This document shows positions 18,192 through 27,181 of a stretch of DNA of 39,918 bases, one piece after another. Numbering within the stretch: position 1 is the first letter of the stretch; every line of letters starts with the position of its first letter. The notes beneath the pieces are model-generated. The model made no database searches, was not told the origin of the DNA, and saw only the letters and a program-made list of their open reading frames with translations. Where the stretch lies: positions 1 through 39,918 of the forward strand of contig JAISBM010000017.1 of the NCBI GenBank assembly GCA_031266185.1, written 5' to 3'. This DNA is from Endomicrobium sp. GTDB taxonomy: Bacteria > Elusimicrobiota > Endomicrobiia > Endomicrobiales > Endomicrobiaceae. The translations under genes and the position numbers were made by a program.

Positions 18192-20030
18192 TTATTCAAC
18201 TGTTACAGATTTCGCCAAATTCCTTGGTTGATCAACATCACAACCCAAATTAACAGAAATATAATAAGCTAACAATTGTAAAGGAACAACAGAAATTAGA
18301 GGTGAAACAAATTCGTCAGCTTCTGGAACGTAAATAACATGATCACTTTTTGTTAATATTTCTCTATTACCTGAGCTCGCTATCACAATAATAATTGCTC
18401 CTCTTGCTTTAGCTTCTTCCATATTGGAAATCACTTTTTCATAAACTTTACTATTTGTGGCTATAGAAACTATAGGCATGGATTCGTCAATTAAAGCAAT
18501 TGGGCCATGTTTCATTTCACCAGCAGCATACCCCTCTGCGTGTATATAAGAAATTTCTTTGAGTTTTAATGCACCTTCAAGAGCTACAGGATAGTTTACA
18601 TGTCTACCCAAATATAAAAAATCTTTTTTTTGGTCAAACAATTTTGCTATTTTGTTTACTTCTTGTGCATTTTCTAAAAAATCTCCTATTTTTACAGGTA
18701 TCTCCCACAACTCTTGTAAATACTTTTTTATGTCTTCTTTAGATAAAGATTCTTTTTTAGATGCAAAATCTAAAGCAAGAATATAAAGTGCTGTAAGTTG
18801 TCCTGTAAAAGCTTTTGTTGAAGCTACTCCTACTTCTATACCGCAATGAGTGTAAACTACATGATTAGTTTCACGACTTATACTTGAACCTACAACATTA
18901 CATACTGCAAGCGTTTGGCAACCTTTACTTTTTGCAAGTCGTAAAGCAGCTAAAGTATCTGCAGTCTCACCAGATTGTGAAATAGCTATAACTAAAGTTT
19001 TTTCACTTAAAATAGGATTCCTATACCTAAACTCTGATGCAATGTCCACCTCGGTAGGAATTTTTGCAAAATTTTCAAACAAAAATTTTGATACAAAACC
19101 AGCATGGTAAGATGATCCACAAGCAATTAAACAAATATTTGAAATGTTTCTAACATCTTCTTTATTTAACTTTACTTCTTCTACGTGTATCTTGCCCTCA
19201 TTTGGATAAATTCTTCCTCTTAGCGTATCCTCTATAGTATGAGGCTGTTCAAAAATTTCTTTTAGCATAAAATGCTTATATCCCGCTTTTTCTGCTAAAA
19301 CTGGATCCCAATTTATAGTTTTTATTTCACGATTTTGTTCATTACCTTCTTTATCAATAATTACAATTTTGTCTTTTGTTATTTTAGCTATATCACCATT
19401 TTCAAGAAAAATCATATCTCTTGTATAAGGAAGCAAAGCAGGTATATCTGAAGCGATAAAATTTTCTTTTACTCCAACACCAATTATTAGTGGAGCTTCT
19501 TGTCTTGCACAAATTATTGTGTACGGATCATCTTTACATATTACACCTAAAGCATAAGAGCCTTTAACTTTACTTAAAGTTTTTTTAACAGCATCAAATA
19601 AGTCATCTTTATAATATTTTTTTATAAGGTGAACTATAACTTCCGTATCTGTTTGTGACTTAAAATCTTTTAAGTTTTCTTTTAATTGACTTTTCAAATC
19701 TGCATAATTTTCAATTATTCCATTGTGCACAATAACAATACTGTTACTAGCATCTGTATGAGGATGCGCATTATTTTCAGAAGGTTTCCCATGTGTTGCC
19801 CAACGCGTATGCCCTATAGCAATGTTTGAGCTAATGGGATCTTGTGCTATTTTGTCTGTTAAATCACAAAGTTTGCCAACGCTTCTTCTGATATGCAATA
19901 AATTATTACAAACTACAGCTATACCAGCAGAATCGTAACCTCTGTACTCAAGTTTTTTTAAACCTTTTAGCACAACTTCAACAGCATTTTTAGCATTTTC
20001 TTTGCCAACATAGCCTACTATCCCACACAT
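18192..20030 (-). CDS. glmS: Glutamine-fructose-6-phosphate aminotransferase
   Basis: Makes glucosamine-6-phosphate from fructose-6-phosphate and glutamine, the first step to UDP-GlcNAc. 612 residues, the full length. The N-terminal glutaminase starts with MCGIVGYVG, whose Cys2 is the nucleophile. YRGYDSAGIAVV and GHTRWATHGKPSENNAHPH are conserved. Two SIS domains bear CGSSYHAGFVSKF and ISQSGETADTLAAL, and the tail VDQPRNLAKSVTVE is the family end. It overlaps the pdxJ end by 13 bases. glmM, the next enzyme in the pathway, is one gene upstream. I see no glmS ribozyme, and the overlap leaves no room for one. Confidence 0.98.
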   Translation of the reverse strand: MCGIVGYVGKENAKNAVEVVLKGLKKLEYRGYDSAGIAVVCNNLLHIRRSVGKLCDLTDKIAQDPISSNIAIGHTRWATHGKPSENNAHPHTDASNSIVIVHNGIIENYADLKSQLKENLKDFKSQTDTEVIVHLIKKYYKDDLFDAVKKTLSKVKGSYALGVICKDDPYTIICARQEAPLIIGVGVKENFIASDIPALLPYTRDMIFLENGDIAKITKDKIVIIDKEGNEQNREIKTINWDPVLAEKAGYKHFMLKEIFEQPHTIEDTLRGRIYPNEGKIHVEEVKLNKEDVRNISNICLIACGSSYHAGFVSKFLFENFAKIPTEVDIASEFRYRNPILSEKTLVIAISQSGETADTLAALRLAKSKGCQTLAVCNVVGSSISRETNHVVYTHCGIEVGVASTKAFTGQLTALYILALDFASKKESLSKEDIKKYLQELWEIPVKIGDFLENAQEVNKIAKLFDQKKDFLYLGRHVNYPVALEGALKLKEISYIHAEGYAAGEMKHGPIALIDESMPIVSIATNSKVYEKVISNMEEAKARGAIIIVIASSGNREILTKSDHVIYVPEADEFVSPLISVVPLQLLAYYISVNLGCDVDQPRNLAKSVTVE

Positions 20031-20767
20031 AGATTACCTTTATTTATAAGTTTTTTCATGTCTTTTACTGCAGTTCTAAGACCCATAAAAACACTTTTTG
20101 CAATAATTGAAAAACCTATATTAAATTCTTTCAAGTTTGGAACTTTGCACATATGTTTTACATTATCATAATCTAGCCCATGACCAGCATTTAATAAAAG
20201 ATTATTTTTTGCAGCCTCTTGTGAAACTTCTAAAATTTTTTTAAATTCTTCTTTAAAATCTAAAGAGTTTCCTCCATTTTCTTTATAAAATCGTGCATAT
20301 CTACCAGTATGAATTTCTACAGCATCTGCACCTATTTGACCACACGCTAAGAGTTGGTCTATATCAGCCTCAATAAACATACTAACTATTATTCCTGCTT
20401 TTTTTAATTTATCTACACAACTTGCTAAACTTTTTTTATTCTTTTTAACATCTAAACCACCTTCTGTTGTAAGTTCTTGTCTCTTTTCTGGAACTATACA
20501 AACAGAAAACGGTTTCACATCTAAAGCTATTTTAATTATCTCGTCTATGGCAGACATTTCAAGATTTAACTTTGTTCTAATAGATTTTTTCAGATCATAA
20601 ACATCTTTATCTTGAATGTGTCTTTTATCTTCTCTTAAATGTACAGTTATATTATCTGCCCCAGCCTTTTCGCATACTAATGCAGCATCAACAACAGATG
20701 GTATATCATCTTTTCTTGCTTGTCTTATCGTTGCTATATGATCTATATTTACACCTAATTTTATCAT
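20018..20767 (-). CDS. pdxJ: Pyridoxine 5'-phosphate synthase
   Basis: Condenses 1-deoxyxylulose-5-phosphate with 3-amino-2-oxopropyl phosphate to pyridoxine phosphate, in the DXP-dependent vitamin B6 route. About 249 residues from the ATG at 20767, with GAGG five bases upstream; the start at 20788 would run into glmM and is rejected. Motifs include MIKLGVNIDHIATIRQAR, TVHLREDKRHIQD, AVEIHTGRYA and LNAGHGLDYDN. It is inserted between glmM and glmS, so it is cotranscribed with amino-sugar synthesis. DXP supply is not visible in this window. Confidence 0.97.
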   Translation of the reverse strand: MIKLGVNIDHIATIRQARKDDIPSVVDAALVCEKAGADNITVHLREDKRHIQDKDVYDLKKSIRTKLNLEMSAIDEIIKIALDVKPFSVCIVPEKRQELTTEGGLDVKKNKKSLASCVDKLKKAGIIVSMFIEADIDQLLACGQIGADAVEIHTGRYARFYKENGGNSLDFKEEFKKILEVSQEAAKNNLLLNAGHGLDYDNVKHMCKVPNLKEFNIGFSIIAKSVFMGLRTAVKDMKKLINKGNLCVG

Positions 20768-20781
20768 TAAAACCTCTTTTT

Positions 20782-22119
20782 TTAACAATTAATCTCTGCA
20801 CAAATACTATTGGTTAAATCTTTTGCAACTTTCTTAATTGTCTTCAAATTTTTCCCTTCAACCATAACTCTTAGAAGGTTTTCTGTACCAGAATATCTTA
20901 CAAGAATGCGCCCATCTTTCCCTAATAACTGTTCGGACTCCTTTAGCAATTTATAAGATTTTGAAAGTTGTTCTATAGGTACTTTCTTTTTAATTTTGTT
21001 GTTGATAAGGACCTGCGGGGACTTCTCAATATCTTCCATAAATTCAGACATCGTTTTGTCTAACTGGCATAATGCTCCAAGCAACATAATAGAACTAAGA
21101 AGTCCGTCTCCTGTAGTTAAAATATCTTTAAAAATAAAATGTCCTGACTGTTCACCCCCAAGCGAGGACTTATATTTCTTCATATCTTCAATAACATACC
21201 TGTCACCAACTTTAGATAAAACAATATTTATTTTTGCATCTTCCATGGCATGCGTAAGCCCTAAATTTGCCATAACTGTAGAAACTAAAATATTATTTTT
21301 TAATTTATTATTATTTTTTAACCATTTTGCCATTGCAGCAAGGAAATAATCTCCATCTTTAATTGTGCCTTTTTCATCTACACATATTACTCTATCTGAA
21401 TCACCATCAAAAGCAAAACCACAAAAAGCATTATGTTTTTTTACATGCTCTGCTACAACTTCTGGATATAAAACCCCACAATTAAAATTAATGTTTTTCC
21501 CATTCGGTTTGATATTTAAAGCAATAATTTTTGCACCAAGTTTTTTTAGTACATAAGGTGCAACTTTATAAGAGGCCCCATTTGCACAATCAACAACTAT
21601 AGTTTTCCCTTTAAGGGATTTGCCTATAAAATTTTTTATTAAAAAATCTTCATAAAATTTTATAAGAGTTAAATCTTCTTTAACAGATAATTTATTGTTT
21701 TCAATATCAACTTTTAAATCTAGATACTTATTAATTTTACGTTCTATTTTTTCTTCAACACTATCAGCAAGTTTAAATCCTCTTGAATTAAAAATTTTAA
21801 TTCCATTATCTATATAAGGGTTATGACTTGCAGATATTACAATTGCCGCAGAATAGTTGCCTTGTTTAACAACTAAAGAGGCCGCAGGGGTAGGCATAAC
21901 ACCACTAAAAACAGGGTTTACACCCACTTTAATAATACCTTTTGCAAGTTCCTTTTGTATTCTCTTTCCAGATTCTCTTGTATCTCTAACCATTAGAATA
22001 TTTTTACTGTTTCCTAAAACTTCTGCAATTGCCATTCCAACAATATTAAGCGTTTTGTTGTCAAATGGAAAGCTCAAACTACTCCCTCTTATACCATCTG
22101 TCCCAAATAACTTTGTCAC
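20782..22119 (-). CDS. glmM: Phosphoglucosamine mutase
   Basis: Converts glucosamine-6-phosphate to glucosamine-1-phosphate for UDP-GlcNAc synthesis. About 445 residues. The start is the GTG at 22119 (V-TKLFGTDGIRGS), five bases after GGGG and overlapping the stop of the upstream 32-codon cdaR stub as GTGA. The longer frame from 22182 would add a hydrophobic head read out of frame through that stub, and I reject it. Motifs are the phosphoserine loop VISASHNPY, the metal loop FAFDGDSDRV, sugar-binding GGEQSGHF, and phosphate-binding VRYSGTENLLRV. GlmM is known to interact with CdaA in other bacteria, and cdaA lies just upstream. Confidence 0.96.
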   Translation of the reverse strand: MTKLFGTDGIRGSSLSFPFDNKTLNIVGMAIAEVLGNSKNILMVRDTRESGKRIQKELAKGIIKVGVNPVFSGVMPTPAASLVVKQGNYSAAIVISASHNPYIDNGIKIFNSRGFKLADSVEEKIERKINKYLDLKVDIENNKLSVKEDLTLIKFYEDFLIKNFIGKSLKGKTIVVDCANGASYKVAPYVLKKLGAKIIALNIKPNGKNINFNCGVLYPEVVAEHVKKHNAFCGFAFDGDSDRVICVDEKGTIKDGDYFLAAMAKWLKNNNKLKNNILVSTVMANLGLTHAMEDAKINIVLSKVGDRYVIEDMKKYKSSLGGEQSGHFIFKDILTTGDGLLSSIMLLGALCQLDKTMSEFMEDIEKSPQVLINNKIKKKVPIEQLSKSYKLLKESEQLLGKDGRILVRYSGTENLLRVMVEGKNLKTIKKVAKDLTNSICAEINC

Positions 22120-22214
22120 ATATACCCCGCATATAACCAAACAAAGAGCGCAAGAACTAAAGCCAATAATTTTAATTGCCAATTCTTTTTTATTTTGGCA
22201 TAAATTTTTTTCAT
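22116..22214 (-). pseudogene. cdaR: CdaR/YbbR stub: N-terminal membrane helix only (32 codons)
   Basis: Between cdaA and glmM, where cdaR (ybbR) normally stands, an ATG at 22214 one base after the cdaA stop opens a frame of 32 codons. It reads MKKIYAKIKKNWQLKLLALV and LALFVWLYAGYM and then TGA. The basic head, the NWQLKLLAL pattern and a single helix are typical of the start of CdaR, the membrane regulator of CdaA. All YbbR repeat domains of the usual protein are missing. The TGA overlaps the glmM GTG start. It is either a deletion remnant or a still translated membrane peptide; the frame itself has no internal damage. Confidence 0.7.
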
Positions 22215-22215
22215 T

Positions 22216-22968
22216 TCAGTCCAATGCCTCACCATTTGTTTTTATTATTTCTTTAAGCTTTGCAGCAGAAATATTGCCATGCAATTTACCATTATAAGCT
22301 ACAGATATTTTCCCGGTTTCTTCAGAAACCACAATTACTAAAGCATCTGTAACTTCACTTAACCCAAGTGCTGCTCTGTGCCTTGTGCCAAAAAGTTTAA
22401 CACTAGTCTCATGACTTAGCGGAAGTAAACACCCTGCAGCCATGATTTTACCATTAAATATAACTACTGCTCCATCATGTAAAGGAGCAGACTTGTTTTT
22501 AAATATTGACAACAAAAGTTCTTTTGAAATATTGGCGTTTAAAGCTATACCGGTTTCTATAAAATTTTTTAAACCCACTTCATTCTCAAGAGCAATAAGC
22601 CCACCCATAACAGACTCACTTAAATTTTCAACAGCTTCAACAATTTCTGTTACATAAAAATTTTCTACCTTAGATTTTGAACACCAAAGTTGGCTACCTA
22701 CTTGCGCTAAAACATTTCGTATTTCAGTTTGAAATATTACAGCAAATATAATAACTGCAGCAAGCCAAAAATTCCCTAACAACCAAGACAGAGCTTTAAG
22801 ATGTAAAACATCTCTTGCTACTATAGTAAGGCCTAAAATAAATAAAATACCAATAACAATTTGTATAGCTCTTGTACCTTTAATAATTAAGATAAGCCTA
22901 TAAAACATTATGGTAAGTATAAGGATGTCTAAAATATTAACTATGTAGGTATTATAAATATAAAACAT
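22216..22968 (-). CDS. cdaA: Diadenylate cyclase CdaA (cyclic di-AMP synthase)
   Basis: Condenses two ATP to cyclic di-AMP, a second messenger controlling potassium transport, turgor and cell wall state. 250 residues: three N-terminal membrane helices (to about residue 80) followed by the DAC domain. The catalytic motifs are APLHDGAVVIF (DGA) and LFGTRHRAALGL (RHR), both intact. GGA precedes the ATG. It sits between folP and the cdaR stub/glmM, matching the widespread cdaA-cdaR-glmM cluster. The nearby K+-type antiporter at 7475 could be a downstream target in physiology, but its lack of an RCK_C domain argues against direct binding. Confidence 0.96.
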   Translation of the reverse strand: MFYIYNTYIVNILDILILTIMFYRLILIIKGTRAIQIVIGILFILGLTIVARDVLHLKALSWLLGNFWLAAVIIFAVIFQTEIRNVLAQVGSQLWCSKSKVENFYVTEIVEAVENLSESVMGGLIALENEVGLKNFIETGIALNANISKELLLSIFKNKSAPLHDGAVVIFNGKIMAAGCLLPLSHETSVKLFGTRHRAALGLSEVTDALVIVVSEETGKISVAYNGKLHGNISAAKLKEIIKTNGEALD

Positions 22969-22977
22969 AGTTTCCGT

Positions 22978-24144
22978 TTAAACTCCTTTAAAAGCTTGAA
23001 TTATTTTTAACACATCTATCGTTTCTTTTACATCGTGTACTCTTAAAATATCTGCTCCACAAAAAGCTGTAAGACAATTTGCTACTATAAAAGACGTCTT
23101 ATCTTCCCCTGCTAAAAGCCTGACAAACCTTTTTCTTGATACTGCACCAACAACTGCTCCTAGAGAAGAAAAAGTGTATATATTTTTTATTAGTTCTAAA
23201 TTATGTTCAACAGTTTTACCAAAACCTGGACCGGGATCTACTGATATATACTCTTCTTGCACCCCAAAACTTAATGCATAATTTCTTCTTTCTAAGAGGA
23301 ACTTAAAAACTTCAGAAGTACAATTTTTATACTTTGGTAATTTCTGCATATTTTTAGGAAGTCCTTTCATATGCATTAATATAAGACCAGCCTTAACATT
23401 TGCAACAAGCTCTGCTAACTTTTCTTTACCTACTCTTAAAGCAAAAATATCGTTGACAATATCTGCTCCTTCGCCAAGAGCAGCTTTTGCTGTTTCATAC
23501 TTATACGTATCTACAGAAATTGGTATTTTAACTTGCTTTCTTATCTTTTTTAAAGCAGGTATCAATCTTTTTATCTCTGTTTTTGCGTCTACAAGATTTG
23601 CGCCAGGCCTAGATGACTCTGCACCAATGTCTATTATACTAGCACCAACCTTTTCAAATTCTAAAGCTCGTTGTTTAGCTTTATCCGGACACGTTAACCC
23701 ATCTCCCGAAAAAGAATTTGGGTCCATATTTATAATGCCCATAACAGCTGGCCTTGATAAATCTAACAATTTATTTTTATATTTAAAAACTTTTTTATTA
23801 TTAACTAATCGTTCCAAATTAAGAGAAACTTCTTTTAATCCAAAAGGTTGTACTTTAAGTTTATCAACTAGTTTTAAAACTTGAGCAACATTTGCAAACA
23901 AAATCAAATCTGAAAAACCTTTCTTAAACCTACTAACATCCTCACTCATAGAAATGTCTGCACCAACGGAAATTGCTTCTTGCTTTAATATGTTTGCAGC
24001 TCTATTATCTATTTGTTCTATAATAACAGGAAAATTTACACCTTTTTGAGCAAGATGCTTATGAACAGCATTTCTACTACCTGTTTTTTTTACGAGTTCT
24101 AAAGCATCTTTAAAATTATTTATAATAGCTTTTCTTACTATCAC
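22978..24144 (-). CDS. folP: Dihydropteroate synthase with N-terminal extension
   Basis: Joins p-aminobenzoate to the pterin pyrophosphate in folate synthesis. 388 residues, about 110-120 more than the common form. The catalytic TIM barrel begins near residue 130 with VMGIINMDPNSFSGDG, then IIDIGAESSRPGA, IPISVDTYKYETAKAAL, GADIVNDIFAL and SVDPGPGFGKTVEHNLELI. The head (KAIINNFKDALELVKKTGS onward) is a separate domain found with some bacterial and archaeal DHPS; its role is unknown to me. The start is GTG at 24144 with AGGA nine bases upstream. It follows folE by three bases. Confidence 0.94.
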   Translation of the reverse strand: MIVRKAIINNFKDALELVKKTGSRNAVHKHLAQKGVNFPVIIEQIDNRAANILKQEAISVGADISMSEDVSRFKKGFSDLILFANVAQVLKLVDKLKVQPFGLKEVSLNLERLVNNKKVFKYKNKLLDLSRPAVMGIINMDPNSFSGDGLTCPDKAKQRALEFEKVGASIIDIGAESSRPGANLVDAKTEIKRLIPALKKIRKQVKIPISVDTYKYETAKAALGEGADIVNDIFALRVGKEKLAELVANVKAGLILMHMKGLPKNMQKLPKYKNCTSEVFKFLLERRNYALSFGVQEEYISVDPGPGFGKTVEHNLELIKNIYTFSSLGAVVGAVSRKRFVRLLAGEDKTSFIVANCLTAFCGADILRVHDVKETIDVLKIIQAFKGV

Positions 24145-24147
24145 CTT

Positions 24148-24723
24148 TTATTTTCCTAATAAAGACATTGCTTCTTTCCTTACTTTTTCATCCTCTGCAA
24201 AGTTACCACGCACAGCTCGAGTAATAACAAGCGACCCTGTTTTTTTTATGCCCCGCATAGTCATACACAAGTGTTCAGCTTCAACAAGAACCATAACGCC
24301 ATGAGGCTTTAATAAATCCATAATAGTATCTGCTATTTGTTTTGTGAATCTTTCTTGAAGTTGAAGTCTATTTGTAAAAATTTCTACAAATCTTACCAGT
24401 TTTGAAACTCCAGCAATTTTGTCTTTTTTAGGGACATAGGCTATATATACTTTACCAAAAAAAGGTAACAAGTGATGCTCACACAGAGAATAAAAAGCAA
24501 TATCTTTTATACATACTATTTCTTCGTGTTCTTCACTAGAATATGAATTCGGAACTAAATCCAAAGGGTTTATATTATTTCCAGACAAAGCCTCTTTATA
24601 AAACTCTGAAACTCTTTCTGGAGTACGCTTTAACCCTTCCCTGTTTAAATCTTCTCCAAAAGATTCTAACAAGAGTTTTATTGCTTTTTTTGCTTTTTTC
24701 TCATCAAAATTAAACTTTTTCAC
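24148..24723 (-). CDS. folE: GTP cyclohydrolase I
   Basis: Converts GTP to 7,8-dihydroneopterin triphosphate, the first step of folate synthesis. 191 residues. The zinc and active-site motifs are FYSLCEHHLLPFFGKVYIAY and EAEHLCMTMRGIKK; the tunnel region has GVSKLVRFVEIFTNRLQLQE. It forms a folate pair with folP, three bases downstream, and comes 30 bases after ftsH. The third folate gene, folK, is at 31030 on the other strand; folB is not in the window. Confidence 0.97.
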   Translation of the reverse strand: MKKFNFDEKKAKKAIKLLLESFGEDLNREGLKRTPERVSEFYKEALSGNNINPLDLVPNSYSSEEHEEIVCIKDIAFYSLCEHHLLPFFGKVYIAYVPKKDKIAGVSKLVRFVEIFTNRLQLQERFTKQIADTIMDLLKPHGVMVLVEAEHLCMTMRGIKKTGSLVITRAVRGNFAEDEKVRKEAMSLLGK

Positions 24724-24753
24724 TTTCTATATTGTCACCTAAAAATTTCTTCG

Positions 24754-26640
24754 TTAATCCTTGCCTAACAAAACATCTAGATTTTTTAATGTTTCTTTTT
24801 TGTCTGTTTCTACATTACCATCCTGTAATACAGGAGACAATTCTTCACCTTTCATAATTATATCTATATCCTGGCCAGTTAAATTTTCTCTTTCTAAAAG
24901 ATAATCTACAATTTTATTTAAAATAGATATATTGCCTTTTATAAGAGCTACGGCCTTATCTTTGGCACTATTTATAATATTTTTAATCTCTTCATCTACA
25001 ATTTCAGAAGTTTTTCCAGAATGTCTATCTGAACTTGAAATATCTCTTCCCAAAAACACTTCTTGATTTGGTTTTTGGAGAGATATTGGCCCTACTTTAT
25101 CACTCATGCCAAACTCAGTAACCATCCTAGTAGCAATATCTGTAGCTTTTGCTATATCATTTTGGGCCCCTGTTGTAATCTCAGAAAATATAACTTCTTC
25201 TGCAACACGCCCTCCAAATAATATTGAAAGTCTGTCCAAAAGCTCTGTTTTAGAAGTTAAATACTTATCTTCTTCGGGTAGCTGTAAAGTGTATCCTAAA
25301 GCAGGCCCTCTTGGAACTATAGAAACTTTATGAACTGGGTCAGCAGATGGAAGAAGTTTTGCAACAAGAGTATGTCCTGCCTCATGATATGCAATAACTT
25401 TCTTTTCTTTTTCAGACATCAAGCGCGACTTTCTCTGTGGACCAGCAAGTATTCTATCTATTGCCTCTTCCATATTTTTCATACTTACACTCTTTTGGCT
25501 ATGCCTTGCAGCTAAAAGAGCTGCCTCATTTGCAAGATTTGCAAGATCAGCTCCAACAAAACCAGGCGTTCTCCTTGCTATAACATTTAAGTTTACATCG
25601 TCGCCTAAAGTTATTTTTCTTGAATGTACAGCTAATATTTCCTCTCTATCTTTTAAGTCTGGGCTCGGAACAATAACCTGCCTGTCAAATCTGCCAGGTC
25701 TAAGCAATGCTGGATCTAAAACGTCTGGCCTGTTAGTTGCAGCAATTAGGATTACACCTTCTTTAGTGTCAAAACCGTCCATTTCAACAAGAAGTTGGTT
25801 TAAAGTTTGTTCTCTTTCATCGTGCCCACCTCCTATACCGGCAAATCTATGCCTTCCAACAGCGTCTATTTCATCTATAAAAAGCAAACAAGGGGCAGAC
25901 TTCCTACCCTTATCAAACAAATCTCTAACTCTAGAAGCTCCTACACCAACAAACATTTCAACAAACTCTGAACCACTTGAAGAAAAAAATGGGACTCCCG
26001 CTTCACCAGCAACTGCTTTTGCAAGCAAAGTTTTTCCTGTTCCAGGAGCACCAAAAAGTAATACCCCTTTTGGAATTTTCCCCCCCAATTTTTGAAATTT
26101 TGCAGGATCTTTTAAAAACTCTATTATTTCTTGTAACTCTTCTTTAGCTTCATTACAACCAGCAACATCTTTAAAAGTAATTTTTTTTGCAGCATTTTTA
26201 CCTGCAAGTTTTGCCTTTGTTTTGCCAAAAGACATGGCCTGTTTACTGCCACTAGCCATACCACGCATCATCCAAAGCCAAAATAAAATTAAAAGAATTA
26301 TAGGTCCCCAATTAAGCAAAATCGGTGCAAACCAGCCATTCCTTTGAGCAGAAGAAAATTCTAAAACATTGTTGTCTTCCATATCCTTTATTAAGTTAGG
26401 ATCATCCATAGGGATTGTTTTAAACTTTTTCAAAACACCATCCGTATCTCTAAATTGTCCTTTTATAAAATCTGAAGCAACAACCACCTTAGACACACTT
26501 TTAGCTTTTATATATTGTTTAAATTGAGAATATTCTAAATCTACTTCTTGACCTCTTTGCTTTGCAGAGTTTATTAGCATAAAAACAATTATAAAAAGCA
26601 TTATCCAAAAAAATACGAACCATGGATTTTTCTTTTTCAT
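24754..26640 (-). CDS. ftsH: ATP-dependent zinc metalloprotease FtsH
   Basis: A membrane-anchored AAA+ protease that degrades misassembled membrane proteins and some regulators. 628 residues. Two membrane helices (about 5-24 and 104-124) flank a small periplasmic domain. Walker A GAPGTGKT is at 197-204, followed by [14 protein letters not shown] (Walker B) and the SRH box [20 protein letters not shown]. The zinc site is [10 protein letters not shown] near residue 420. Its ATG overlaps the hpt stop (ATGA). The tilS-hpt-ftsH order is conserved widely, including in Gram-positives. Confidence 0.98.
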   Translation of the reverse strand: MKKKNPWFVFFWIMLFIIVFMLINSAKQRGQEVDLEYSQFKQYIKAKSVSKVVVASDFIKGQFRDTDGVLKKFKTIPMDDPNLIKDMEDNNVLEFSSAQRNGWFAPILLNWGPIILLILFWLWMMRGMASGSKQAMSFGKTKAKLAGKNAAKKITFKDVAGCNEAKEELQEIIEFLKDPAKFQKLGGKIPKGVLLFGAPGTGKTLLAKAVAGEAGVPFFSSSGSEFVEMFVGVGASRVRDLFDKGRKSAPCLLFIDEIDAVGRHRFAGIGGGHDEREQTLNQLLVEMDGFDTKEGVILIAATNRPDVLDPALLRPGRFDRQVIVPSPDLKDREEILAVHSRKITLGDDVNLNVIARRTPGFVGADLANLANEAALLAARHSQKSVSMKNMEEAIDRILAGPQRKSRLMSEKEKKVIAYHEAGHTLVAKLLPSADPVHKVSIVPRGPALGYTLQLPEEDKYLTSKTELLDRLSILFGGRVAEEVIFSEITTGAQNDIAKATDIATRMVTEFGMSDKVGPISLQKPNQEVFLGRDISSSDRHSGKTSEIVDEEIKNIINSAKDKAVALIKGNISILNKIVDYLLERENLTGQDIDIIMKGEELSPVLQDGNVETDKKETLKNLDVLLGKD

Positions 26641-27179
26641 TTATCAAACTCCTTTATTCTTCCCACATAAGGCAATTGTCTAAAAAATCCGTTATAGTCT
26701 ATACCATACCCTACAACAAAATCATTACCCATTTCAAAACAACTATAATTAACAGGAACCTCTTTTTTATGAGCACACTTTTTATCTAGAAAAACACAAG
26801 TTTTAATACTCTTAGGTTTTTTTGAAGCTATTTCGCTAATTAAAAAGTCCAAAGTTATACCACTATCAACAATATCCTCTACTATCAAAACATCTTTTCC
26901 TGTTAAGTCTTCTTTAAAACCAGAAATTACTTGCACCTTCCCTTGAGATTGAGTACCAACATAAGAACTAACTTGTATAAAATCTATAGCACATCTAACA
27001 TCCAAATTACGCACCAAATCCGCACAAAAAATAAAACTGCCATTTAAAACCGCAACTATTACAAGATCTTTATCTTTATAGTCTTGAGACACTTTAGAAG
27101 CTATTTCAAAAATCTTTTTTTGTATTTGCCGTTCCTGAAAAAGAATTTCTACCGTATAGTTTTGTATACTATTTATCAT
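26637..27179 (-). CDS. hpt: Hypoxanthine phosphoribosyltransferase
   Basis: Purine salvage: makes IMP or GMP from hypoxanthine or guanine and PRPP. 180 residues. The PRPP-binding loop is VLIVEDIVDSGITLDFL; AVLNGSFIFCADLVR and FVVGYGIDYNGFFRQLPYVG are family blocks. AGGGA precedes the ATG at a suitable distance. It starts two bases after tilS and overlaps ftsH by four bases. Salvage of host purines would fit an intracellular lifestyle, but the gene is also general housekeeping. Confidence 0.96.
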   Translation of the reverse strand: MINSIQNYTVEILFQERQIQKKIFEIASKVSQDYKDKDLVIVAVLNGSFIFCADLVRNLDVRCAIDFIQVSSYVGTQSQGKVQVISGFKEDLTGKDVLIVEDIVDSGITLDFLISEIASKKPKSIKTCVFLDKKCAHKKEVPVNYSCFEMGNDFVVGYGIDYNGFFRQLPYVGRIKEFDK

Positions 27180-27181
27180 TA

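Noticed and set aside
22120-22182. Hydrophobic N-terminal extension of glmM
   Set aside because: It is the cdaR stub read in a different frame. GlmM starts at the GTG at 22119, where the conserved TKLFGTDGIRG block begins with a fitting ribosome binding site.
21857-22297. 146-codon + strand frame across glmM, the cdaR stub and cdaA
   Set aside because: Antisense to two conserved genes and the stub; no independent support.
23453-23884. 143-codon + strand frame
   Set aside because: Antisense shadow of folP.
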